Source of the DNA: Streptomyces sp. ISL-12
Lineage (GTDB): Bacteria; Actinomycetota; Actinomycetes; Streptomycetales; Streptomycetaceae
Assembly: GCF_018614415.1 (NCBI RefSeq)
Contig: NZ_JAGGOO010000144.1
Span: forward strand, 1-64,000
Reading direction: 5' to 3'
DNA length: 64,000 nt
Within the stretch, counting starts at the first letter, position 1; every line of letters starts with the position of its first letter. Below are positions 8,885 to 17,870 of this stretch, piece by piece. The position numbers and the translations under genes were made by a program. The notes below the pieces were generated by a model. That model did no database searches. It saw only the letters and a program-made list of their open reading frames with translations, and was not told where the DNA came from.

Positions 8885-9859
8885 TCAGGGCCTCGTCGGC
8901 GGGTTCACGACGGACTTCTCGACGGCCGCCGGCTCCAGCTGCCACTTCTTGAGGATCCTGGCGTACGTGCCGTCCTTGATGAGCTGGTTCACCGCGTCCT
9001 TGAGGGGTTCGGCGAGCGGGGAGCCCTTCATGACGGCGAGACCGATGTTCTTGCGCTCGATCTCGTTGAGGTAGCGGAGGTCCGGCTGCTGGGTGGCCGC
9101 GTAACGCAGCACGCTGGACGTCGTCATCAGCACGTCCACACGGCCCTGGCGCAGTGCGAGGAAGTGCGCGGCGGCGTCCGGGTAGGTACTGATCGTGATC
9201 GGCTTCCTGTCGTCGGCCACGCACTCCTTGCTCGCCGCTTCGAGGTCCGCCTCGAAGGTCGTGCCCGTACCGGTGCCTACGCGCAGCCCGCAGAGCCGCT
9301 TGAGATCGTCGACCTCCTTCAGCTCGCTGTCGTCCCGTACGGCGAACCCGGTGCCGTCGGTGATGTAGAGGACGAAGTCGAGGGCCTGCTTGCGCTCCTC
9401 GGTCACGGAGAGGTTCGCGGTGCCGAGGTCGTAGCGGCCGGCGTTCAGGCCGGTGATGAGGGACGCGCCGCTGACGTGCTTGCGCTCCACCTTCAGTCCG
9501 AGGACGCGGGCCGCTGCCTCGGAGACGTCGATGTCGACGCCGCGCGGCGGGCCGCCGTCCTCGGGGCTGAACGCGACGGGGGGCACGCCGATGCCGGACC
9601 CGATGCGCAGCTTCCCGGACTCGCGCAGCTTCGCGGGCAGCGCCGCGGAGATGGCGGGGTCCTCGTGGACTGCGGAGACCACGTCCTGGCGGCCGAGGTC
9701 GGCGGCCCGGGTGTCCTCGGGGATCTCACCCGTACCCGAGCCACAGGCCGCGAGGAGCAGGGTGATCAGGGCCGCCGCGGCGAAGAACTGAGTGGTGCGC
9801 GGGCGGCGGGGGCGGCGTCCGCGCACGCGCCTGGGGCGCGCGGCCGGGATCGGGGACAT
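8885..9859 (-). CDS. polar amino-acid ABC transporter, substrate-binding lipoprotein
   Basis: 324 residues. An arginine-rich N-terminus is followed by a hydrophobic stretch and the lipobox LLLAACGSG, so it is a lipid-anchored extracellular protein. The body is a type 3 solute-binding domain (PF00497 family), with LRIGSGIGVPPVAFSPEDGG at its start and conserved segments of the glutamine/arginine/cystine binding proteins. ATG 9859 has AGGAGG upstream. It belongs with the ATPase and permease genes upstream on the same strand. Why an amino-acid importer sits in a polyketide cluster is unclear; substrate identity cannot be read from sequence. Confidence 0.88.
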   Translation of the reverse strand: MSPIPAARPRRVRGRRPRRPRTTQFFAAAALITLLLAACGSGTGEIPEDTRAADLGRQDVVSAVHEDPAISAALPAKLRESGKLRIGSGIGVPPVAFSPEDGGPPRGVDIDVSEAAARVLGLKVERKHVSGASLITGLNAGRYDLGTANLSVTEERKQALDFVLYITDGTGFAVRDDSELKEVDDLKRLCGLRVGTGTGTTFEADLEAASKECVADDRKPITISTYPDAAAHFLALRQGRVDVLMTTSSVLRYAATQQPDLRYLNEIERKNIGLAVMKGSPLAEPLKDAVNQLIKDGTYARILKKWQLEPAAVEKSVVNPPTRP

Positions 9860-9954
9860 GGTGCCTCCTCTACAGGGCTGGGCTCTGTTCTGGGACGGGC
9901 GGGGAACGGTGCTGGGTGGGACTGGAAGCGGGGCCCGCACGCACGGCGCCCGCG

Positions 9955-10704
9955 TCAGTCACGGGCCAGGAAGCGGACCGTGCGGTCGTTTCGCGGGGCG
10001 TCGAAGACCGATTCCGGCGGGCCCGTCTCGACGATCCGGCCCTTGTCCATGAAGACGACCTGGTCGGCGATCTCCCGGGCGAACCGCATCTCGTGCGTGA
10101 CAACGATCATCGTCATCCCGCCGTCGGCGAGTTCCCGAATCACCGTCAGCACCTCCCGGGTGAGTTCGGGGTCGAGCGCGCTGGTCGGCTCGTCGAACAG
10201 CATCGCCCCCGGTTCCATGGCGAGGGCTCGCGCGATCGCGGCCCGCTGCTGCTCGCCGCCGGAGAGCTGGTAGGGGCGCGAGGTCTCCTTCCCGGCGAGG
10301 CCGACCCGGGCGAGCAGGTGGCGGGCCCGCTCCTCGGCTGCGGCCCGCCTCAGCCTGAGCAGGGCACGCGGGGCCTCGGTGACGTTGTCGAGGACCGTCA
10401 TGTGCGGGAAGAGCCGGAAGTTCTGGAAGACCATGCCGGTACGCGTGCGCTGACGGGCGACGGCGCGGCGCGGCCGCTCCCGGAGCCGGTCGCCGCGCCA
10501 CTCGTAGCCGACGAGTTCGCCGTCGACGACGATGCGCCCCGCGTCGATGCGTTCCAGTCGGTTGACGCACCGCAGGAGGGTGCTCTTGCCGGAGCCGGAC
10601 GGGCCGATGACACAGGTGACGGTGGACTCGGGAACGGTGAGCGAGACGTCGTCCAGCACGGTCAGCGCGCCGAAGGACTTGCGGACACCGACTGCCTCGA
10701 TCAT
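9955..10704 (-). CDS. polar amino-acid ABC transporter ATP-binding protein
   Basis: 249 residues. Walker A is GPSGSGKSTLLRC, the signature is LSGGEQQRAAIARAL, Walker B is AMLFDEPTSALDPE and the switch His is in VVTHEM. This is the GlnQ/HisP class that energises uptake of polar amino acids. Its ATG overlaps the stop of the permease gene as ATGA at 10701-10704, so the two are translationally coupled. It is followed by the binding protein gene. Confidence 0.93.
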   Translation of the reverse strand: MIEAVGVRKSFGALTVLDDVSLTVPESTVTCVIGPSGSGKSTLLRCVNRLERIDAGRIVVDGELVGYEWRGDRLRERPRRAVARQRTRTGMVFQNFRLFPHMTVLDNVTEAPRALLRLRRAAAEERARHLLARVGLAGKETSRPYQLSGGEQQRAAIARALAMEPGAMLFDEPTSALDPELTREVLTVIRELADGGMTMIVVTHEMRFAREIADQVVFMDKGRIVETGPPESVFDAPRNDRTVRFLARD

Positions 10705-11654
10705 CCTCGGTCCTCCGTGGCGTAGCGGCGTTCGACGAAGTGCTGGACGACGCTGAGCAGCGTGGTCAGCAGCAGGTACCAGAGCGTGGCCACCAGCAGC
10801 AGCGGGATGACCAGGTAGTTGCGGTTGTAGATCAGCTGGGTCGCGTACAGCAGGTCCTGCACGGCGATGACGCTGACGATGGACGTGCCTTTCAGCAGGC
10901 CGATGACCTGGCTGCCGGCGGGCGGCAGGATCGCAGGCATGGCCTGCGGCAGCACGATCCGGCGGAAGGTCCGCCAGCCGCCGAGGCCGAGGGCCTCCGC
11001 GGCCTCGGTCTGGTCGCGGCTGACGGACAGAATGCCTGCCCGGACGATCTCGGCGAGCTGCCCGGCCTCGTGCAGGACGAGCCCGATGACGGCGGCCGTG
11101 AGACTGCTGATCATCCGCTCGGTGGAGAACTCGGCGAACGCGGGCCCGAACGGAATGCCGAGCGACAGCTCGGGGTACAGCAGCGAGATGTTGTACCAGA
11201 ACAGCAGTTGCACGAGCATCGGAACGGAACGGAACAGCCAGGTGTAGCCGAAGCTCAGCGTCACAAGGACCGGGTTGCGGGACAGCCGCATCACGGCGAG
11301 CGCGGTGCCGAGGACGAAGCCGCCGGCGAAGGCGACCGCGGTCAGCCACAAAGTGGTGACGAGTCCGGCGAGCACAGTGTCCGCGGTGACGTACTTGGTG
11401 ACGACGTCCCAGCGGAACGCGTCGTTCGTGACCAGGGCGTTGAGGGCCATCGCCAGCAGGACGAGGCCCGCCGCGGCCGCCACCCAGCGAAGCGGGCGCG
11501 GGCGGGGCCGCGCGAACGCCGCGTCGGCCTCGTCCGCCGTCTTCCGGCCCGGCCCGCCGGTGCGGGCGGCCTTGCGGGCACGGGGCGTACGGCCCTCGCC
11601 GCCGGTGCCGCTGCCCGGGCCGGTGCCGCCGTGCTCGGTGCGCAGGGAAACCAT
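10701..11654 (-). CDS. polar amino-acid ABC transporter permease
   Basis: 317 residues. A long Gly/Arg/Pro-rich cytoplasmic N-terminus of about 55 residues is followed by roughly six membrane segments. The EAA loop that contacts the ATPase reads EAAEALGLGGWRTFRRIVLP. This is the HisM/GlnP family. The start is ATG 11654, only 13 bases after the stop of the luciferase-like monooxygenase gene, so the importer and that enzyme are probably co-transcribed. Confidence 0.9.
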   Translation of the reverse strand: MVSLRTEHGGTGPGSGTGGEGRTPRARKAARTGGPGRKTADEADAAFARPRPRPLRWVAAAAGLVLLAMALNALVTNDAFRWDVVTKYVTADTVLAGLVTTLWLTAVAFAGGFVLGTALAVMRLSRNPVLVTLSFGYTWLFRSVPMLVQLLFWYNISLLYPELSLGIPFGPAFAEFSTERMISSLTAAVIGLVLHEAGQLAEIVRAGILSVSRDQTEAAEALGLGGWRTFRRIVLPQAMPAILPPAGSQVIGLLKGTSIVSVIAVQDLLYATQLIYNRNYLVIPLLLVATLWYLLLTTLLSVVQHFVERRYATEDRG

Positions 11655-11667
11655 CGGCGGTCCGTCC

Positions 11668-12732
11668 TCAGTCGTTCGCCGCGTAGTGCGGCAGGACGTG
11701 CTCGGCGAACAGGCGCATGGTGCGGGCCGACTCCTCGAACGGCATGGCGCCGGAGATGACCTGCAGGCTGATCGTGAAGTCGCCGAACCAGCCACGGATG
11801 TCGTCGATCGCGGCCCGTACCTCGTCGGGGGTGCCGACGAGCGCCTTGCGTTCGGCGACGGCACGGCCGAAATCTCCGCGGCCCGCCTTCTCGACGATCT
11901 TCTCGTAGCCGGGGTAGTCCGCGCTGCGGGTCTCGCGCCAAGCGGACACCGCGGACGCGAGGGCCTGGTTGGCCCGCTCGGATGCCTGCTTGCCCTTCTC
12001 GCGGGCCTCCTGTCCGTCCTCGGCGATGTAGCAGCTGTAGCTCATGTGGACGTCCTCCTCGGTGGGCTTGAAGCCCGCGGCGGAGGCGGCGTCGCGGTAC
12101 AGCGCGAGCGTCTTCTGCACTTGTTCGCGGGGGTTGATGGACGGGACGAGCATCACTCCGTGCCCGGCGCGGCCCGCGGCCTCCGCGGACGCGGGCGTCT
12201 TCGCGGTGGCGACGAGGATGCGCGGGTGCGGGCGCTGCCAGGTGCGCGGAAGCATGGTGACCGGGCCGAAGCGGTGGAAGGTGCCCTCCCAGACGACGTC
12301 CTCCTCCGCCCACAGCCGGCGGACGGCCTCGACGCCCTCGTCGAAGCGGGCCCGGCTCTCGTCCATCGAGACCTCGAACGCGGTGAACTCGTCCGGCAGG
12401 AACGCCCGTCCGAAGCCCACGTCCAGGCGGCCCTGGGAGATGTTGTCGAGCATGGCCAGCTTGCCGGCGAGCTTCAGCGGGTGCGTGAAGGCGGGCAGTA
12501 CCGCGCCGGTGACGAGACGGACGCGGCGGGTGCGGGCCGCGGCGGCGGCGAGGAAGGTCACCGGGTCGGGGCTGTAGCCGCCGTACTCGTGGAAGTAGTG
12601 TTCGACGGTCTTGACGTGGTGGAAGCCGAGTTCGTCGGCGAGCTCGGCCAGCCGCAGCGACTCCTCGAAGTGCTGTCCGGCGGACTTCTCCGCGGGTCCC
12701 ACGGTGGGGAAGAGGTTGATGCCGAACTTCAT
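11668..12732 (-). CDS. luciferase-like (LLM) FMNH2-dependent monooxygenase
   Basis: 354 residues with the bacterial luciferase TIM-barrel fold. Markers are the N-terminal MKFGINLFPTVG strand, ELGFHHVKTVEHYFHEYGG, GRLDVGFGRAF and LVGTPDEVRAAI. The family uses reduced flavin supplied by a partner reductase to oxygenate small molecules, and a flavin reductase gene lies just upstream. Here it probably hydroxylates or cleaves a polyketide intermediate (inference). ATG 12732 is the first codon of the conserved domain. A 168-base gap separates it from the reductase. Confidence 0.85.
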   Translation of the reverse strand: MKFGINLFPTVGPAEKSAGQHFEESLRLAELADELGFHHVKTVEHYFHEYGGYSPDPVTFLAAAAARTRRVRLVTGAVLPAFTHPLKLAGKLAMLDNISQGRLDVGFGRAFLPDEFTAFEVSMDESRARFDEGVEAVRRLWAEEDVVWEGTFHRFGPVTMLPRTWQRPHPRILVATAKTPASAEAAGRAGHGVMLVPSINPREQVQKTLALYRDAASAAGFKPTEEDVHMSYSCYIAEDGQEAREKGKQASERANQALASAVSAWRETRSADYPGYEKIVEKAGRGDFGRAVAERKALVGTPDEVRAAIDDIRGWFGDFTISLQVISGAMPFEESARTMRLFAEHVLPHYAAND

Positions 12733-12900
12733 GGAGTCCCCTCGATGTGATGGCTGGACGGACGATGCGCGCGGTTCGGGTGACGGCCGGCGGCGGCGCA
12801 CCGGGCCTCCGGGGCCGCGAGGCCCGGTACGGGCCACGGATGACGGTCGGCCGCGTTCGTCACGGTCCGTCGACCCGTCGCGGTTGGCGAACCGTGGCGG

Positions 12901-13419
12901 CTAAGGGGCCGTCGCGGGCCCGGACAGGGCGGGTACGGGCAGGTTGATGTAGGCGCGTTCGTGGTAGAGCATCGGCGCGCGGCCGTGTACGGCGGCGCCC
13001 TCGATCCGGCCCAGGAACACGCTGTGGTCGCCGGCCGGGATCTCCTGGTGCACGAGACACTCGGCGACGGCGCTGAGGTGGTGCGCCGGCAGCAGGGGGG
13101 CGCCGGCTGCACGTTCGGAGGGGCGCCAGCCGAGCCCGGCGAACTTCTGCGTGCTCTTGCCGGCAAAGCGCTCCGAGAGCCGCTCGTTGTGCACGGCGAG
13201 GAAGTTGATCGCGAAGCCGCCCGAGTGCCGGATCGCCGCGAGAGTCCGCGATTCGGTGCCCACGCACACGAGCAGCAGCGGCGGTTCCATCGACACGGAG
13301 GCGACGGCGCTGGTCGTCAGACCACTCGGCCGGTCTTCGGGGCCCGCGGCGGTGACGACGCAGACCGCGGCCGGGTGCGCGCTGAACACCGCGCGGAACA
13401 GTTCGTCATCGATCGCCAT
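12901..13419 (-). CDS. flavin reductase (ActVB-like, FMN_red fold)
   Basis: 172 residues of the flavin reductase domain family. Conserved parts are PAAVCVVTA, PSGLTTSAVASVSMEPPLLL and GGFAINFLAVHNERLSERFAG, with a C-terminal GDHSVFLGRIE. Such proteins supply FMNH2 or FADH2 to two-component monooxygenases; ActVB in the actinorhodin pathway is the best-known relative. The luciferase-like monooxygenases of this cluster are the obvious partners. It starts at ATG 13419, 27 bases after the kinase-like gene. Confidence 0.88.
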   Translation of the reverse strand: MAIDDELFRAVFSAHPAAVCVVTAAGPEDRPSGLTTSAVASVSMEPPLLLVCVGTESRTLAAIRHSGGFAINFLAVHNERLSERFAGKSTQKFAGLGWRPSERAAGAPLLPAHHLSAVAECLVHQEIPAGDHSVFLGRIEGAAVHGRAPMLYHERAYINLPVPALSGPATAP

Positions 13420-13446
13420 GGTCCGTAGCTCCTCCCTTGTGCCCGA

Positions 13447-14574
13447 TCAGGCTGTCCGCGGGCGCTGGAGGGCGGGTCCATGCCCTCTGGAAGACGCTCG
13501 CGAGCCGTTCTCCTCCAGCACTTTCACCAGCAGCGCCGTCGCGTTGCGGTGCAGCGGGAAGTCCGTGCCGGGGGGCAGGATGCCGCTCTCGTCGAGCAGC
13601 CGGGCGACCCGCGCGGTGACGACGCAGAACCGGTACGCGGCGAACACCTCGTGGTACGGAAGGTTCCGCACCGTGCGCCCGGTGCGCTTCTCCCAGCGGG
13701 CCACGGTCTCGGCCCGGCCGGGCAGCCCGGCGAGCCGGGGCGCGCCGATACCCTCGCTGAGATGCCGGTCCATGTGCAGGTACCAGGCGAGATCGGCCTC
13801 GGCGGGCCCCAGTGCGGCCATCTCCCAGTCGAGCAGCGCGGCAGGCCGCGTCCCCGTGTAGACGATGTTGCCGATCCGGGCGTCGCCCCAGAGCAGTGAC
13901 GCCGGGCCCTCGTCGTCGGGCACGTGGGCGCACAGCCAGTCGAGCGCGGCGGCCGCGGTCGTGTTGTCGTCGGCGACCCCGTAGAAGTCGAGGTGGTGAG
14001 TGAAGTGCCGTAGCAGTTGCCCCGAGCCGGTGGGGCCGAACGCGGGCCGGTCCAGGAAGTCGACGCCGATCTCCTTCGGATCGAGGCGGTGGACGGCGGC
14101 GAGCGCGTCCACGCCCCCGTTCCACACCGCGGCCCGGTCCGCGGGCGGCAGCTGGGCGAGCCAGCCCTGCCGGTGGTAGGAGGGCAGATCGGCGGGAACC
14201 TGGCCGTCGACGCGTTCCATGACGAGGAACGGCGCGCCCAGATACTCCGCGGACGGCTCGTCCCACAGCACCTTCGGCACGGGCAGGCCGGTGTCGCCGA
14301 GCAGCTTCAGCAGCCGTACCTGGCCGTCCCAGAAGTCCTCGGGGAAGACGCGGTGCCCGGTCGGGGCAACCCGGATGGCGAGCGCCTGCCGCCGGCGGGT
14401 GCCGGTCTCGGTCCACTCGGCGTCGAACAGCAGGATCTCGCCGGAAAAGCCGGCCTCCTTCGGCACGGTCACGGGTCCGAGCTCGACCGCGCCGATCTCG
14501 TCGGAGCGGGTGCCGAACCAGTGGGTGAGCACGGCGCGGGTCAGGTCGGGGTCGCGTTGCAGGGGTACGGGCAC
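13447..14574 (-). CDS. APH-fold phosphotransferase family protein
   Basis: 375 residues of the aminoglycoside phosphotransferase/choline kinase fold, closest in layout to ACAD10-type kinases. The catalytic loop is LLWGDARIGN (Brenner-type Asp, with Trp in place of the usual His) and the metal site is ALLDWEMAALGP. The start is GTG 14574, six bases after GAGGAG. It may phosphorylate a hydroxyl group on an intermediate, for activation or self-protection, or may serve precursor supply. The sequence does not distinguish these. It lies directly downstream of a SARP gene (10-base gap). Confidence 0.8.
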   Translation of the reverse strand: MPVPLQRDPDLTRAVLTHWFGTRSDEIGAVELGPVTVPKEAGFSGEILLFDAEWTETGTRRRQALAIRVAPTGHRVFPEDFWDGQVRLLKLLGDTGLPVPKVLWDEPSAEYLGAPFLVMERVDGQVPADLPSYHRQGWLAQLPPADRAAVWNGGVDALAAVHRLDPKEIGVDFLDRPAFGPTGSGQLLRHFTHHLDFYGVADDNTTAAAALDWLCAHVPDDEGPASLLWGDARIGNIVYTGTRPAALLDWEMAALGPAEADLAWYLHMDRHLSEGIGAPRLAGLPGRAETVARWEKRTGRTVRNLPYHEVFAAYRFCVVTARVARLLDESGILPPGTDFPLHRNATALLVKVLEENGSRASSRGHGPALQRPRTA

Positions 14575-14584
14575 GGGGGTCTCC

Positions 14585-15397
14585 TCACACCCGGCGCTGG
14601 CCGGGTACGGACGGAAGGGCGGGCGGGAAGGGGAAGACGACGCTGTCGCCGCGTCGGATCGCGGACTGCAGCCGCCCGATCGCGGGACCCGGGGCGACGC
14701 CCAGGTCGCGGGCGAGCCGGCGGGTGAGCCGGGAGGCGACGTCGAGCGCGTCACCGGTCCGTCCCGTCTGGTACAGCGCGGTCATGTAGCGGACGTGCAG
14801 GGCTTCGTGGGTGGGGTGGCGTCGGGTGAGGACGGCGAGTTCGGCGAGCATGTCGCGGTACCGTCCGAGCCGGAGCCGCGCGTCGAGGTACGTCTCGTGG
14901 ACCACCAGGCGGCGCCGCTCCCAATGAGTGACGGCGGACTGGAGCACCGGTCCCGTACGCACATCGGCGAGGACGGGGCGGTCCCACAGGGCGAGCGCCC
15001 CGCGCAGCAGCCGCGCCACGGTGGCGTCGTCGCCGGCGGCCCGGTCCGCCTGCTCGACGAGCTGCTCGAACCTGAGCAGGTCCAGCTCCTCGGGCCGCAC
15101 GGCGATGAGATAGCCCTGCCCGGTCGTCCTGAGCCGGTCGTGGGCGGCCTCGCGGGAGCCGACGGACGGCATCCGGGCGAGCAGCCGGCGCAGATGCATC
15201 ACGTACGTCTGCAGGGTGGTGGCCGCGCTGGGCGGCGGATGCCCGCCCCATATCTCGGTCACACAGGTACGGACGGGCATGACCTCGCCCGCGTGGAGCA
15301 ACAGCAGTCCGAGCAGCTGGCGCTGTTTGGGCGCGGTGGGCATATGGCGACCATCGCTGTCCTCGACGGACAGTCCCCCGAGCACGCCGAATTCCAT
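14585..15397 (-). CDS. SARP-family transcriptional activator
   Basis: 270 residues. An OmpR-like winged helix fills about residues 1-95 (TAPKQRQLLGLLLLHAGEV) and a bacterial transcriptional activator domain follows to about residue 250 (ELDLLRFEQLVEQ; YMTALYQTGRTGDALDV). This is the compact DnrI/RedD type of Streptomyces antibiotic regulatory protein, which recruits RNA polymerase at direct-repeat promoters of its own cluster. ATG 15397 is the start, and it diverges from the metallo-beta-lactamase-fold gene across 135 bases. Confidence 0.92.
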   Translation of the reverse strand: MEFGVLGGLSVEDSDGRHMPTAPKQRQLLGLLLLHAGEVMPVRTCVTEIWGGHPPPSAATTLQTYVMHLRRLLARMPSVGSREAAHDRLRTTGQGYLIAVRPEELDLLRFEQLVEQADRAAGDDATVARLLRGALALWDRPVLADVRTGPVLQSAVTHWERRRLVVHETYLDARLRLGRYRDMLAELAVLTRRHPTHEALHVRYMTALYQTGRTGDALDVASRLTRRLARDLGVAPGPAIGRLQSAIRRGDSVVFPFPPALPSVPGQRRV

Positions 15398-15532
15398 CGT
15401 GGTTCCTCTCGTCTCGTAGCCCTGTGCGGTGGGTCAGGGGCGGTTTCCGCGGCTCCTCCAGCGGTGCTCCACCGGTTGGCGGCCCAATGGACGCGCAGGG
15501 AGCCCAATGCGTCCGGGACAGCTGGAGGAGTC

Positions 15533-16438
15533 ATGCCGGGGACAGTGGTGACGGTGGCCGACGGGGTCCACGCGTATGTGCAGGCACCGGGCGGCTGGTG
15601 CGTGAACAACGCGGGAGTCGTCGTGGGCGGGGACACCGTCCTCGTCGTCGACACGGCGGCCACCGAGAGGCGGGCGCTCGCGCTGCGGGGCGCCGTGGAC
15701 GCACTCGCGTCGGGTCCGCGCCGGATCGTGGTGAGCACCCACCACCACGGCGACCACACCTTCGGCAACCATGTGTTCTCCGGCCCGCACACGCTGCTGG
15801 TCAGCCATGAAGCCGGTCCCGCCGAACTGGTGCGCAAAGGCACGGCGCTGCAGTCGATGTGGCCGCACGTCGAGTGGGGCCACACCCCGACCGTGCTGCC
15901 GACGCTGACCGTGCGCGAGGGAGCCACACTGCGTCTCGGCGGCATCACCGCGGAGCTGATCCACCCTGGTGTCGCGCACACGCCGGACGACCTGGTGGTG
16001 TGGCTGCCCGAACAACGGGTGCTGTTCGCGGGCGATCTGGTGTTCTCCGGGGCCGCCCCGTTCGTGTTGATGGGTTCGCTCGCCGGGTCCCTCGCGGCGC
16101 TCGCACGGCTGCGGGAGCTCGATCCGCTGGTCGTCGTCGGTGGGCACGGCCCGGTCGGCGGACCCGAACTGCTCGCGTTCACCGAGGAGTACCTGCGCTG
16201 GGTCGCGACGCTCGCCGAGAAGGGCCTGGCGGACGGGCTGACTCCGTTGGAGACGGCGAGGCGCGCCGACGAGGGCGCGTTCGCGACGCTGCTGGACCGC
16301 GAGCGGCTGGTCGGCAACCTCCACCGCGCCTACCACGAGGCGGCCGGCGGCGCGCCCGGCACCCGTGTCGAGTCGGCGCCGGCGATGCGCGAGATGGTCG
16401 CCTTCAACGGCGGCCGCCCTCTGCGTTGCCTGGCCTGA
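15533..16438 (+). CDS. metallo-beta-lactamase-fold cyclase/thioesterase (ActIV-like)
   Basis: 301 residues. The metal-binding motif THHHGDH has His70, His71, His72, Asp74 and His75, and further ligands lie in HPGVAHTPDD, FAGDLVF and VVGGHGPVGG. It resembles ActIV of actinorhodin biosynthesis, which closes the second ring and releases the chain from the ACP. Together with the didomain aromatase and C9 ketoreductase it points to ActI-like early chemistry. ATG 15533 follows CTGGAGGAG. The next gene is an SDR on the same strand. Confidence 0.82.
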   Translation: MPGTVVTVADGVHAYVQAPGGWCVNNAGVVVGGDTVLVVDTAATERRALALRGAVDALASGPRRIVVSTHHHGDHTFGNHVFSGPHTLLVSHEAGPAELVRKGTALQSMWPHVEWGHTPTVLPTLTVREGATLRLGGITAELIHPGVAHTPDDLVVWLPEQRVLFAGDLVFSGAAPFVLMGSLAGSLAALARLRELDPLVVVGGHGPVGGPELLAFTEEYLRWVATLAEKGLADGLTPLETARRADEGAFATLLDRERLVGNLHRAYHEAAGGAPGTRVESAPAMREMVAFNGGRPLRCLA

Positions 16439-16643
16439 CGGCCGGTATGCCCCCGGGCGCCGCGGTACGGAGGTGCACATGCCCAGCAGCGTTTCCGCGC
16501 CCGCTGGAGCAGGACTCCAGGCGCGCTGGACAGTGCCCCCGGGCGGCTCCCCGCACGTCGGCGTCTCCAGCTCCCCTCCGCCGAGGCGCGAGCCGCGCCG
16601 CCCAGGCTCGGCGGAGTCCCGAAGCCGAAGCTGTGGAGGAGAG

Positions 16644-17360
16644 ATGAAACTGCGTGGCAGGACTGCGGTCGTCACCGGGGGAACCCGGGGGCTCGGCCGG
16701 GACGTGGCGCTCGCGCTCGCCGGTGCGGGCGCCACCGTCGTCGTGGCCGCCCGCGAGGTCGCGGACGACCCGGGCGACGGACTGATCGCGCTGAAGGCGG
16801 ACGTGACGGCACCGGATTCGGTGGCGTCGCTGATGGACACGGTCCACGAGCGGTACGGGGGTCCGCACATCGTGGTCGCGAACGCGGGCGTGAGCCGCCC
16901 GGGCCCGGTCGCCGCGCTGTCCGTGGAGCACTGGAGCGAGGTCGTCGACACCAACCTGCACGGCGTGTTCCACACCGTGCGGGCGGCCCTGCCGTACGTG
17001 CGTGAGACACCGGGCGGCCGGGTCATCACGATGTCCTCCCTCCTGGGTTCGCGGGCCATGCCGGGCGCCGCGGCGTACTGCGCGACGAAGGCGGCCGTCG
17101 AGGCGTTCACCGCCGTCGCCGCCCTGGAGACGGCCGCGGACGGGGTGACCGTGAACTGTGTGGCGCCGGGCTACATCGACTCCGGCATGGGCAAGGCGCT
17201 CATCGGCAACGAGGCGTTGTGGCCGAAGCTCGCCCCGTCCCTGGCGGCCGGGCGCCCCGGTACGGGAAACGAGGTGGCCCAGGCGGTGCTGTTCCTGGCC
17301 TCGCCGGAGAGCAGTTACGTCAACGGTCAGGTGTTGCGCGTGGACGGCGGGGTGCGCTGA
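16644..17360 (+). CDS. short-chain dehydrogenase/reductase
   Basis: 238 residues of the classical SDR family. It has TGGTRGLG for cofactor binding, VANAGVS, MSSLLGS with the catalytic Ser, and AYCATKAAVE with Tyr and Lys. Length and the C-terminal YVNGQVLRVDGG are normal. It probably reduces or oxidises a tailoring intermediate; it is less similar than the gene at 31349-32167 to the ActIII C9 ketoreductases. ATG 16644 is preceded by GGAGGAG. A leader of about 200 bases separates it from the cyclase gene. Confidence 0.88.
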   Translation: MKLRGRTAVVTGGTRGLGRDVALALAGAGATVVVAAREVADDPGDGLIALKADVTAPDSVASLMDTVHERYGGPHIVVANAGVSRPGPVAALSVEHWSEVVDTNLHGVFHTVRAALPYVRETPGGRVITMSSLLGSRAMPGAAAYCATKAAVEAFTAVAALETAADGVTVNCVAPGYIDSGMGKALIGNEALWPKLAPSLAAGRPGTGNEVAQAVLFLASPESSYVNGQVLRVDGGVR

Positions 17361-17424
17361 GCGCTTCCCGCCGGGGCGGGGCCACGGAGCCTGCGGTGCG
17401 CTCCGGGCCCCGCCCCTTTCCGCA

Positions 17425-17461
17425 CCGCGGGCCGGCGCGTGGCGTACGCGCCGGCCCGCGG
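17425..17461. terminator. bidirectional hairpin terminator
   Basis: A perfect 16-bp stem (17425-17440 with 17446-17461, starting CCGCGGGCCGGC) and a 5-base loop. It lies between the convergent SDR and ABM monooxygenase genes. A second GC-rich inverted repeat, of the GGGGCGGGGCC type, precedes it at about 17372-17415. Confidence 0.75.
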
Positions 17462-17472
17462 TCCCGTGCGGC

Positions 17473-17775
17473 TCAGACCTGCGCGGCCTGGCCCTGCCGC
17501 ACCGGCACGCTCAGGTGCGGCTCGCCCTTGATGAGCCCGGTGAGCGCGTCGAGACGGCGGCGGAACTCCGGCTCCGCGAGGGCCTCGCGGAAGGTGGCCT
17601 CGTCCTCCCACTCGGCGATGTTGAAGTAGACGGAGTCGTCCTTGGAGGACCGCACGAGGGAGTAGCGGATGAGGCCCGGCTGGGTCTCCATGAAGGCGCC
17701 GACGGCCTCGTAGCGGTTCTCGAACTCCTCGGCGTCGCCGATCAGGGTGAGCTTGTTGACGAACACGACGGCCAT
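17473..17775 (-). CDS. antibiotic biosynthesis monooxygenase (ABM) domain protein
   Basis: A 100-residue single ABM domain (ferredoxin-like dimeric alpha/beta barrel), with FVNKLTLIGDAEEFENRYEA and VYFNIAEWEDEATFREAL. Members include ActVA-ORF6-type cofactor-free quinone-forming monooxygenases, though some are isomerases or of unknown role. ATG 17775 has GAGGAGACC upstream. It is the last gene of a leftward group with the OYE homologue and the SnoaL-like gene. Confidence 0.8.
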   Translation of the reverse strand: MAVVFVNKLTLIGDAEEFENRYEAVGAFMETQPGLIRYSLVRSSKDDSVYFNIAEWEDEATFREALAEPEFRRRLDALTGLIKGEPHLSVPVRQGQAAQV

Positions 17776-17870
17776 GGTGGTCTCCTCGGGTGGATGGTCG
17801 TGGGCGGGTGATCGTGAGGCGCCCGGCCGACGCGGTGCCGTACGGACGGAACCGTGCGGCGGGCGCCGGG

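Noticed and set aside
11668..13419. Light-emitting luciferase operon
   Set aside because: The luciferase-like enzyme lacks any alpha/beta pairing or fatty-acid reductase genes; a two-component tailoring monooxygenase is far more likely.
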